From Vicinamibacteria bacterium (GTDB lineage Bacteria > Acidobacteriota > Vicinamibacteria > Fen-336), in assembly GCA_016934575.1 (NCBI GenBank), contig JAFGSN010000032.1:1-33018 (forward strand): a stretch of DNA of 33,018 nucleotides, read 5' to 3'. The notes below the pieces were generated by a model that saw only the letters and a program-made list of their open reading frames with translations, was not told where the DNA came from and did no database searches. Positions 24,565-32,381 of the stretch are shown here, piece after piece. The position numbers and the translations under genes were made by a program. Within the stretch, counting starts at the first letter, position 1. Each line of letters starts with the position of its first letter.

Positions 24565-26621
24565 AGACGCGGCGGACATGGATTCGTAACGTCGCGATCG
24601 TCGGCCTGTTGCTTTCGCGGGATGCTTTGGCCGGCGAGATCGTCGATCATGACGAGATTCGCTCGGCGTGGCGCTTCAGGCGCCAGGCGACGCTCGTCGC
24701 CGCTCCCGACGCGTCCTTTGCGTCGCTTGTCGTGCCTCTTGATCTGGCGGCGCGTTCTCGTCCCGATCTGAGCGATCTGCGATTGCTGCGCGCGGACGGA
24801 ACCGAGGTCCCGTATGTCGTCGACCGGCTCATCGAGCGGGCTTCTCCGGCGGAGTGGAGCGGCCGCCTCGTCGACACCCGTCGTGAGCTGCGACGCTTCA
24901 GTCGATGGACCGTGGACTGCGGCGAGTCCCGAGTCTTTGACACGCTCTCGCTCGACGTCCCTGAGCGGGACTTCGCCAAGAGCCTGCGTATCGAATCCTC
25001 CGCGGACGGCCGTTCGTGGCGCGTCGTGGTCGAGGACGTTGGAGTGTTCGATCGGCAGTGGGGTGAGCGCATCCATCATGCCCGTGTCGTTCTTGCCGAT
25101 GCCGTCGAGGCGCGATATCTGCGGATCACGGCCGACGATCGACGCTCGCGTCCCGTGATGCTGGCCGGCGTGCGAATCTCGCGTAGCGGCATTCGTGAGG
25201 AAGAGCGTTGGAGCCTCGATGTCGCCGCCGCGGCGTTGCCCGCCGAACGGGGCGTCAGCCGGTATCGACTGGACGCGCCGCCCGGTCTCCCTTTCGAGCG
25301 CATCAGCCTCGATGCGGAAGAGCGCGCATTCCATCGACGAGTGGTGTTGCGCGCGCAGGGTGAGCTGAACGGGCGGGGCGGGGGGCGCGTGCTCGCCGAC
25401 GGCCGTGTTTATCGATTGCATGTTCCCGAGGAAAGTCTCGCCGGAGAACAGGTCGACGTCGCCGTGGGCGCCAGAAGAGGCGGAGAGCTTTTGCTGCTAG
25501 AGATCCATGACGACGACAGTCCTCCGCTTTCCGGAGTTCGGGTTACGCTTTCCGGAGTGGTGCGTCGTCTGATCTTCCCGGCCGCGCCGGGGCGGCTCGT
25601 GCTGTACTACGACAATCCGCGCGCGCGAGCCGCGCATTACGACATCCAGATCCTCAGGGACCGCATGATTTCCGCGGGATCCTTCGCCGAAGCGCGGCTC
25701 GGCGATGAAGTCGAGAATCCGCGCTATCGTCCCGCGCCGCCGCTTCCCTTCGTCGCGACGCGCGGCGCAGCCCTCGACGCATCGGCCTGGAGAAGGATGC
25801 GACGTGTCACGCTCACGGAGGGCGACGATCTTTACTCCGTGACGATCGATCCTTCCGATCTCAATGATCTCCGCGCCGATCTCGCCGATCTTCGCCTTGT
25901 CGATGACGCAGGGCTCCAGGTCCCGTTCATTCTCGACTCCGAGTCGCCGCAAGCGCGCATGACGCTGGCAGTCAGGCGTCTCCCCGTGTCGCGTAAAAGC
26001 GGCGGACGCACGCACAGTCTTTATCGGCTGAGCGCCGGCGCGGTTGATCGGGGAAAGCCGTCCGGCATGCCGATTCGCGCCGTCGAGCTCGAGTTCGCCG
26101 AGTCTTTCTTCGATCGTTGGGCCCGACTCGCCACGGCGTCCGAGCGGCGTAACGCGCGCGTTTTGTACGACGGGACTCTGGCGCGCCGATCGGAGCAAGC
26201 GGGCGCGCTCGTGATCGCTCTCGATGAAGGCCGTGTGCGTGAGTTGACGCTCGAGATCGACGAAGGCGACAACGCGCCGCTGACGCTCAAAAGCGCGAGC
26301 GCGGTTGTGCGTGTTCCTCGGATCGTTTTCAAGGCCGCGTTGGGATCCTATCGTCTGTTATTGGGAAATCCACGAGCGGAAACGCCCCGTTATGATATCG
26401 CCACGTTGCGTAACGAAGTGCTCTGTTACTCGTCGCGCGTTGCCGGAGCGGCGCCAAGCGAGCCCAATCCCGGCTATCGCCGCGGGTTTGCGGACTCCTT
26501 CAGCCGAACGCCTCCGACGTTAGCCCTATGGCTCGTGCTCGGCATATCAGTGCTCGCGCTGCTCTTCCTCACGGTGCATGTCCTGCGAAAGGCGGACGCT
26601 CCGCGCGATCAGGTGTCCTGA
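24561..26621 (+). CDS. DUF3999-type exported protein with an internal duplication
   Basis: Encodes 686 residues: signal peptide at 1-24, a large periplasmic part, one transmembrane helix at 653-673 and a short basic tail, so it is anchored in the inner membrane beside DUF2339. Residues 127-207 look like a discoidin-type beta module (SLRIESSADGRSWRVVVED, then ARYLRITADD), common in the family. The protein repeats itself: RPDLSDLRLL...VPYVVD (67-88) matches RADLADLRLV...VPFILD (438-459); LLEIHDDDSPPL (312-323) matches LTLEIDEGDNAPL (562-574); GRLVLYYDNPRARAAHYDI (344-362) matches GSYRLLLGNPRAETPRYDI (595-613). It is longer than I would expect for DUF3999. GGAGGAGG precedes the ATG. Its 3' end overlaps the convergent metS-like gene by 13 bases. 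Confidence 0.82.
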   Translation: MKTRRTWIRNVAIVGLLLSRDALAGEIVDHDEIRSAWRFRRQATLVAAPDASFASLVVPLDLAARSRPDLSDLRLLRADGTEVPYVVDRLIERASPAEWSGRLVDTRRELRRFSRWTVDCGESRVFDTLSLDVPERDFAKSLRIESSADGRSWRVVVEDVGVFDRQWGERIHHARVVLADAVEARYLRITADDRRSRPVMLAGVRISRSGIREEERWSLDVAAAALPAERGVSRYRLDAPPGLPFERISLDAEERAFHRRVVLRAQGELNGRGGGRVLADGRVYRLHVPEESLAGEQVDVAVGARRGGELLLLEIHDDDSPPLSGVRVTLSGVVRRLIFPAAPGRLVLYYDNPRARAAHYDIQILRDRMISAGSFAEARLGDEVENPRYRPAPPLPFVATRGAALDASAWRRMRRVTLTEGDDLYSVTIDPSDLNDLRADLADLRLVDDAGLQVPFILDSESPQARMTLAVRRLPVSRKSGGRTHSLYRLSAGAVDRGKPSGMPIRAVELEFAESFFDRWARLATASERRNARVLYDGTLARRSEQAGALVIALDEGRVRELTLEIDEGDNAPLTLKSASAVVRVPRIVFKAALGSYRLLLGNPRAETPRYDIATLRNEVLCYSSRVAGAAPSEPNPGYRRGFADSFSRTPPTLALWLVLGISVLALLFLTVHVLRKADAPRDQVS

Positions 26622-26761
26622 TCGTGCGTATCGATGTCCAACTCGCCGTGGATGTGCTCGGTGGCGCCTGGCGTGCGGATCACGCGGTGGATGGTCCAGG
26701 CGAGCAATCCGGTCACGGAGCCTACTGACAGGATCATGACGAGCCAGCCTCCGAAAGTCAT
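26609..26761 (-). CDS. MetS-type small subunit of the NSS transporter
   Basis: A 50-residue protein: MTFGGWLVMILSVGSVTGLL, one transmembrane helix to about residue 24, then a short His/Asp-rich cytoplasmic tail (TIHRVIRTPGATEHIHGELD). This is the pattern of the small membrane subunit that accompanies MetP-type sodium/amino-acid symporters (MetS in Corynebacterium glutamicum, established there). Its ATG overlaps the transporter stop (ATGA), so it is co-translated. It is below the length limit of ordinary gene calling and would be missed. Its last 13 bases overlap the end of the DUF3999 gene on the opposite strand. Confidence 0.85.
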   Translation of the reverse strand: MTFGGWLVMILSVGSVTGLLAWTIHRVIRTPGATEHIHGELDIDTHDQDT

Positions 26762-28368
26762 GAAATCGCCCCGTGTTCGCCTTTTTCGGCGGCGTTCCAG
26801 CGCCGCACGGACTGGGCGATGAGCAGCAGGAAGAAGATTAGAACGAGCGCGATCATACCGACCGATAGCCGCGACACCGTGTCCCGCGCGATGGCCGCAA
26901 AATAGTTGTTCTTCTCCGCGCTCGCTTGCTGAAAAATCCAGACGCCGAAGATCGCGAGCAAGTACGCGGGCGAAACGTACTTGATAACGTACATGACGAA
27001 ACGGGGAACGTGGATCTCGGCGCCCCGCATCAGCTCATGATATCCGCGTTCGATGCCGAGCACCCATCCGAAGAGCAAGACCTGGATCGTCGCCAGGACG
27101 TAGATGCAGAACGTGCCGACCCAGAAATCAACCGTATCGAGCGCCCTGGCGTCCCGTGAGTGGTACACGATGAAGCCCGAGCCGACCGCGGTCACGAAAC
27201 CGAGCAGCGTCACCGAGGCCCGGCGTCCTAGCCCTAGGCCTTCCTCGATCAGGGCGATCGCGGGCTGCAACATCGACAGCGAGCTGGTCACCGCGGCCAG
27301 GAAGAGCAAGAAGAAGAAGACCGCTCCGACGAACTGACCGAGCGGCATCGAGGCGAAGACCATCGGCAGCGTCATGAAGCCGAGGTTGAACGTCGACCGG
27401 CAGGCCTCGGCGGTTCCGGCCGCGCCGAGGAAGACGAAGGCGGCCGGGATCGTGATCAGGCCTCCCAGAGCGACTTCGCAGAACTCGTTGCCGGAAGACG
27501 CGGTGAGCGCGCCGAGCGCGACGTCGTCGTCCTTGCGCAGGTAACTGGCGTAACAGAGAACGATGCCGAAGCCGACGGAGAGCGAGAAGAAGATCTGCCC
27601 CGTCGCTTCGAGCCACATCTGCGCGTTGCCGAGCGACGTCCAGAACGACCGGCCCTCGACGCCGGGATTCCACATGAAGCCGAGACCGTTCGACAGGCTT
27701 TGCTCGGGCAAGGCCGGATTGGGAGTGCCGAGCGTCAGCACGCGCACCAGCACGACGATGGCGCAGATCATGAGGGCGGGCATGGCCCAGCGACAGAACC
27801 ACTCGATGCCCTTGTTGAGGCCGCGATATATGAGAACGAAGTTGAGGACGTAGCAGACGACGAGGAAAAAGACCGCGGAGCTCAGGAGACCGTTCGAGAG
27901 GTCCAGGGCCGCGCCGTCGGCGTTCAGGCCGACGAAGCGGGCGAAGAAGTCGACGTAAGGTCCTTTCTCGCCGCCCATCGCCATCTGGCCCGTGGCAAAC
28001 TTGACGGCGTATCCGAGGCACCAGGCCTCGATGTATACGTAGTACATGTAAATCGCGACGGGGATGAGCATGCCCAATGCGCCGAGATAAGGCGCGGCGC
28101 GCCGGCGCCAGACAACGCGAAAAATGCCCGGCGCCGAATTGAAGCCGCGGGCGCCGCCGTAACGTCCCAGCGACCATTCCGCCCACGCGATCGGCAGGCC
28201 GAGAAGAAGGAAAGCGATGAAGTAGGGGATCATGAACGCCCCGCCCTCATATTGGGCCGCCTTGCCCGGAAAGCGCAGGAAGTTGCCCAGGCCGACGGCG
28301 CTGCCGGTCACGGCGAGGATCACGCCGACCCGGGATGTCCATGCTTCGCGTGTCGTCGCCAAGGCCAT
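26758..28368 (-). CDS. Sodium-dependent symporter, NSS/SNF family
   Basis: Encodes 536 residues with about 12 helices. The LeuT-fold signature at the N-terminus is clear: GSAVGLGNFLRFPGKAAQYEGGAFMIPYF region (about 22-50), where the unwound part of helix 1 binds sodium and substrate. Helix 6/8 segments (SLSVGFGIVLCYASYL, SSSLSMLQPAIALIEEGL) fit as well. The family imports amino acids or amines with Na+. The partner MetS-like gene directly downstream points to a MetP-like neutral amino-acid carrier (methionine/alanine in the studied case), but substrate cannot be fixed. The ATG is preceded by GGAGCGAGGAGC, and a promoter lies at 28412-28440. The operon ends tail-to-tail with DUF3999. Confidence 0.92.
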   Translation of the reverse strand: MALATTREAWTSRVGVILAVTGSAVGLGNFLRFPGKAAQYEGGAFMIPYFIAFLLLGLPIAWAEWSLGRYGGARGFNSAPGIFRVVWRRRAAPYLGALGMLIPVAIYMYYVYIEAWCLGYAVKFATGQMAMGGEKGPYVDFFARFVGLNADGAALDLSNGLLSSAVFFLVVCYVLNFVLIYRGLNKGIEWFCRWAMPALMICAIVVLVRVLTLGTPNPALPEQSLSNGLGFMWNPGVEGRSFWTSLGNAQMWLEATGQIFFSLSVGFGIVLCYASYLRKDDDVALGALTASSGNEFCEVALGGLITIPAAFVFLGAAGTAEACRSTFNLGFMTLPMVFASMPLGQFVGAVFFFLLFLAAVTSSLSMLQPAIALIEEGLGLGRRASVTLLGFVTAVGSGFIVYHSRDARALDTVDFWVGTFCIYVLATIQVLLFGWVLGIERGYHELMRGAEIHVPRFVMYVIKYVSPAYLLAIFGVWIFQQASAEKNNYFAAIARDTVSRLSVGMIALVLIFFLLLIAQSVRRWNAAEKGEHGAIS

Positions 28369-28411
28369 GCTCCTCGCTCCTTCGGGCGCCTTTCAGCCTT
28401 TCAGCGGGGGC

Positions 28412-28440
28412 AGGCTATCGCCCGAAGGCGTCTTCGTCAA
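28412..28440 (-). promoter_or_regulatory. Sigma70-type promoter of the NSS transporter operon
   Basis: Read on the minus strand: TTGACG, a 17-base spacer, TAGCCT. The start point would fall near 28405, giving a leader of about 37 bases. The layout mirrors the promoters at 15261 and 17458. Confidence 0.5.
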
Positions 28441-28584
28441 GCGTGGGCGCCGCTGGAGCGCGCGGCCGTTGTCAACCGCGGCTCTGTCGCGCTTTCCGCG
28501 TTAGAATCGAGAACCCCGAGGGATGGGCGCCTGTCTCGACCCGCCGCGCCTTGGTCGTCCCTTTCGCGGATGTTTTGTTTGATC

Positions 28585-30396
28585 TCACGCCGGCGTCACT
28601 GCGGATGAAGCAGGCGGGCGAGCCGGCTCTTGATCCTTGTACTGGAGCTGATACAGCCGCCAGTAGAGGCCGCGCAGCGCGAGAAGTACGCCGTGCGTCC
28701 CGCGCTCGCGGATGCGTCCCTTGTGCATGACCACGATCTCGTCGACGTGCTGCACGGTTGAAAGACGGTGGGCGATGACGATTGACGTGCGACCGCGCAA
28801 CAGCACGCGTAGAGCGTCCTGAATGAGCGCCTCGGTCTCGGTGTCGACCGAAGAGGTGGCCTCGTCGAGAACGAGAATACGCGGATCATGAGCCAGGGCG
28901 CGGGCGAACGAGAGAAGCTGCTTCTGGCCCACCGAGAGCGTCGCGCCACGCTCGCGCACCTCGGCATCATAGCCGCCCGGCAGGGAATCGATGAACCGAT
29001 GGGCATGAACCGCGCGAGCCGCCGCTTGCACGCGTTCGTCGGAAATGGGAGATCCCAGGCGGATGTTCGAGGCGATCGTTCCGCTTACGAGGTGCACGTC
29101 CTGCAGGACGAGCGCCAGCGAAGAGCGAAGCTGCGCGAGATCCAGCTCGCGGATGTCGACGCCGTCGAGCGTGACGCGTCCGGACTGCGGGTCGTAGAAA
29201 CGGGTGAGCAGGCTGACGATCGACGTCTTGCCCGCGCCTGTCGCTCCGACGAGCGCCAGGCTGCGCCCCGGCTCGACGGCGAGATCGATGTCCTGGAGAA
29301 CGGGGACTCCAGTCCGATAGGCGAAGCTCACTCCTTCGAAGCTCAGGCGTCCCTCGACGCGCGGCAAGATTATGGGGCGCTCGGGCGGGATCACCTCGGG
29401 CGGCGCATCCAGCAGGTCGAAGATGCGCTCGGACGCGGCCATGGCAGCCTGCAACACGTTGAATTTCTCCGACAGGTCCGAGATCGGGCGCCAGAAACGC
29501 TCCGTGTACTGGATGAACGCCACGAGCGCTCCGAGCGTCAGGACGCCATCGAGGATACGACCGCCGCCATGGACCAGGATCAACGCGATGGCCAGCGCCG
29601 CCAGCAGCTCGATCGCCGGATAAAAGACGGCGTAGTAGAAGATCGACCGCAGGTTGGCGTCCGCGTGGCCGCGATTGACGGCGGCGAACTCGCGCCGCCG
29701 ACGCTCCTCCTGCCTGAAGATCTGCACCACGCTCATTCCCGACAGATTTTCCTGGAGAAAGGCGTTGATGCGCGCCAGCCAGGCGCGAACTTCCCGAAAC
29801 GAGCGGCGCGCTCCGCGCCGAAACCAGTACGTGACGATGAAGAACAGGGGCAGGACCGAGAAGGTCACGAGCGCCAGGCGGACGTTCATCATGAGCATCA
29901 CGCCCATGATGCCGAAAAGCGATACGAGATCTCCAAAGACGGTCACCAGGCCGGAAGTGAACAGCTCGTTGATCGCGTCGACGTCGTTGGTCACGCGGGT
30001 CATGAGACGTCCGACGGGGTTGCGATCGAAGAAGCCGACGTGCAGGCGTTGCAGGTGTCCGAACAACTGGCGCCGCATGTCGCGCATCACGCGCTGGCCC
30101 GTCATGTGCATGACATAGGTCTGGGCGAAGCGCACGCCGAACGCCCCCACGAGCGCCGCCAGGTAGAGAGCCGCGATGCGCGCGAGGCCGTCGGCGTCGC
30201 CTATGACGATGTGTCGGTCGATCGCGATCTTGGTGAGGTAGGGTCCGGCGAGCTCGATGAGCGCCGCGGCCACGATCAACAGCAAAGAAGCCGCCACGGC
30301 CGTCCGGTAGGGACGAAGATAGCGGAGAAGGCGCAGCAACAGGCGCAGATCATGCCAGCGCGCGGTTCGTTCTTCCGTGGCTGCGCGCGACGACAT
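28585..30396 (-). CDS. ABC exporter subunit with canonical catalytic Glu (type IV, MsbA-like)
   Basis: Encodes 603 residues: six transmembrane helices in the first 320, then an ATPase domain. Motifs: Walker A GATGAGKT (384-391), Q-loop LQD (431-433), signature LSVGQ (487-491, not the standard LSGGQ), Walker B ILVLDE (507-512) with catalytic Glu512, and switch His543. It starts 3 bases after the stop of the partner gene, with GGAGG inside the partner's end. Combining this subunit's Walker A/B with the partner's LSGGQ gives one competent ATP site, as in heterodimeric exporters such as TM287/288 or BmrCD. The substrate could be a lipid, drug or peptide; no C39 peptidase domain is present. A short palindrome (ACGCCGGCGT) follows the stop but lacks a T-run. 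Confidence 0.9.
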   Translation of the reverse strand: MSSRAATEERTARWHDLRLLLRLLRYLRPYRTAVAASLLLIVAAALIELAGPYLTKIAIDRHIVIGDADGLARIAALYLAALVGAFGVRFAQTYVMHMTGQRVMRDMRRQLFGHLQRLHVGFFDRNPVGRLMTRVTNDVDAINELFTSGLVTVFGDLVSLFGIMGVMLMMNVRLALVTFSVLPLFFIVTYWFRRGARRSFREVRAWLARINAFLQENLSGMSVVQIFRQEERRRREFAAVNRGHADANLRSIFYYAVFYPAIELLAALAIALILVHGGGRILDGVLTLGALVAFIQYTERFWRPISDLSEKFNVLQAAMAASERIFDLLDAPPEVIPPERPIILPRVEGRLSFEGVSFAYRTGVPVLQDIDLAVEPGRSLALVGATGAGKTSIVSLLTRFYDPQSGRVTLDGVDIRELDLAQLRSSLALVLQDVHLVSGTIASNIRLGSPISDERVQAAARAVHAHRFIDSLPGGYDAEVRERGATLSVGQKQLLSFARALAHDPRILVLDEATSSVDTETEALIQDALRVLLRGRTSIVIAHRLSTVQHVDEIVVMHKGRIRERGTHGVLLALRGLYWRLYQLQYKDQEPARPPASSAVTPA

Positions 30397-30399
30397 CGG

Positions 30400-32133
30400 T
30401 CAGGCGTCCTCCATCTCTTGCTCGAGACGCTGACGGCGATACAGATCGGCGTAGAATCCGCCCGCCAAAATCAGATCGTCGTGAGTGCCGCGTTCGGAGA
30501 CGCGACCTTCGCGCAGAACGACGATGAGGTCGGCGTCCTTCACGGTGGAGACGCGATGCGAGACGATGAGCGTCGTGCGCGAGCGCATGACTCCGCGCAA
30601 TCCGGCGAGGATTTCCTCCTCGGTGTGCGTGTCGACCGAGGACAAGGCGTCGTCCAGGATCAGGATGCGCGGATCCGGCGCCAGGGCCCGCGCCAAAGCC
30701 GCGCGCTGCTTCTGCCCTCCGGAGAGGGTGATCCCGCGCTCTCCCACGAGCGTCTCGTAACGTTCCGGAAATTCGCGCACGTCGCGCTCGAGCTGGGCGA
30801 TCGCCGAGGCCCAGACGACGCTGTCGCGATTGTCGTGCGGCACGGCGAATCCCACGTTCGCGCCGACCGTGTCCGAGAAGAGAAACGTTTCCTGCGGCAC
30901 GAGACCGACGCCGCCGCGCAGCGTCGCGAGCGGGATGCGGCGGATGTCATGGCCGTCGACGAACAGAGTGCCCTCCGGGGCGTCGAAGATGCGAGGAATG
31001 AGGCTGACCAGGGTGCTTTTGCCCGAGCCCGTGGGCCCGACGATGGCCACGGTCGTGCCCGCCTTGACGTGCAGATCAATGGCCGAAAGGACAGGATGAC
31101 CATCATAGGCGAAGCTCAGATTGCGGAACTCGATCTCGCCCTTCACGGCTGGAACCTCGTCGACCTCCTCGTCGCGGATCTCCGCTGGCGCGTCGAGAAT
31201 CCGGCCGATACGGCCCATCGAGGCCGCCCCGCGCTCGACGATGTTGACCACCCATCCCACCGCGATTGTCGGCCAGACAAGCATCATCAGGTATGAGCCA
31301 AACGCGACGAACTGACCGAGCGTCATGTCGCCGGCGACGACCAGGCGTCCGCCGATCCAGAGCACGGCGATGGCGCTGAGCCCCATCATCACTTGCACGG
31401 ATGGAAAGAGGCCGCCGATCAGAAGGATCAGACGCCGGTTGCGGCGCAGGTACTCCGCGTTCTCACGCTCGAACCGCTGCGCTTCGTGCGCCTCCTGTAC
31501 GAATGCGCGCACCATGCGCGCGCCCGTCAGATTCTCCTGCACCAAGGCGCTCAGCTCGGAAAGCTGTGCTTGCGTCTCCTCCGACCGATCGTGGATGACG
31601 CGGCCAAGCCGGCTCACGACGAGCGCCACCGCGGTGAGCGGCAGAAGCGCCACAAGCAAGAGATGGACGCTGATCGTGCTCATGAGGGTCACCGCGCCGC
31701 AGAACGTCGCCAGGGTATTGGCCGAGTACATGATTCCGGGCCCGAGCACCTGGCGCACGGCCGACAGGTCGTTCGTGGCGCGGCTCATCAGGTCGCCTAC
31801 CCGATTCGCCTGGTAGAAGCGGGCGGACAAGCGCGTCATGTGCGCGAAAAGGTCGTTGGCGATCTCGTATTCGATCTCGCGGCTGGCGCCGATCAAGATC
31901 CGCCGCATGGCGAAACGGAAAACGCCTTCCACGGCCACAGCGAGCAGCAGCAGCAGCGCATAGAAGTAGAGCTTGCGGCGCGTCAGCTCCGCCGTCAGAT
32001 CGTCCACGGCGTGGCGCAGGATCCAGGGAGTGACGAGCGAGAGTCCGACGGTGAGCAGAAGGCACAGGAGACCCCAGGCCAGGGCGGCACGATGACGGGA
32101 GAGATAGGGAATAAGACGTCGGAGCTCGCGCAT
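30400..32133 (-). CDS. ABC exporter subunit with degenerate catalytic site (type IV)
   Basis: Encodes 577 residues with six helices to about residue 300 and an ATPase domain. Motifs: Walker A GPTGSGKST (366-374), Q-loop PQE, standard signature LSGGQ (470-474), Walker B LILDD (491-495) with Asp495 instead of the catalytic Glu, D-loop SSVD, and His526. The Asp, together with the partner's altered LSVGQ, forms the degenerate site of a heterodimeric exporter, while this LSGGQ completes the competent site. ATG 32133 is the first start before helix 1; no strong ribosome site is seen (the upstream region reads CGATTCATA). It is the first gene of the exporter operon, divergent from the rhomboid gene. 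No regulator gene lies nearby. Confidence 0.9.
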   Translation of the reverse strand: MRELRRLIPYLSRHRAALAWGLLCLLLTVGLSLVTPWILRHAVDDLTAELTRRKLYFYALLLLLAVAVEGVFRFAMRRILIGASREIEYEIANDLFAHMTRLSARFYQANRVGDLMSRATNDLSAVRQVLGPGIMYSANTLATFCGAVTLMSTISVHLLLVALLPLTAVALVVSRLGRVIHDRSEETQAQLSELSALVQENLTGARMVRAFVQEAHEAQRFERENAEYLRRNRRLILLIGGLFPSVQVMMGLSAIAVLWIGGRLVVAGDMTLGQFVAFGSYLMMLVWPTIAVGWVVNIVERGAASMGRIGRILDAPAEIRDEEVDEVPAVKGEIEFRNLSFAYDGHPVLSAIDLHVKAGTTVAIVGPTGSGKSTLVSLIPRIFDAPEGTLFVDGHDIRRIPLATLRGGVGLVPQETFLFSDTVGANVGFAVPHDNRDSVVWASAIAQLERDVREFPERYETLVGERGITLSGGQKQRAALARALAPDPRILILDDALSSVDTHTEEEILAGLRGVMRSRTTLIVSHRVSTVKDADLIVVLREGRVSERGTHDDLILAGGFYADLYRRQRLEQEMEDA

Positions 32134-32218
32134 TATGAATCGACGGTGATGTTAACCGCTTTGGCGGGGGAATAGAAACGGCGATGCTCTGCTCTTGCGA
32201 TATCATGCCCTCCAGTAT

Positions 32219-32235
32219 CTGCGCCTGTCGCGCAG
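32219..32235. repeat. Short hairpin in the divergent gap
   Basis: CTGCGC and GCGCAG pair over a 5-base loop in the 248-base gap between the ABC operon and the rhomboid gene. I found no clear promoter on either strand here; the hairpin could be an operator or mRNA structure. Confidence 0.25.
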
Positions 32236-32381
32236 ACGTATTGGCGCGCGGCTGTCCCGACCGCATCACAGAGATGCATACGGGCTGGCGTCGACTGTTG
32301 GACCGCGGATCATGTCAGCGCGGCGGGGCGGCCGGGAAAGCCGCGCCGGCATGGCCTGACGACGGATTCACAAGGGCGGGG

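Noticed and set aside
28888-31296. An 802-codon plus-strand frame antisense to both ABC subunits
   Set aside because: It runs across two genes with certain motifs and the 3-base gap between them; its product is low-complexity Arg/Glu/His/Gln-rich with no domain.
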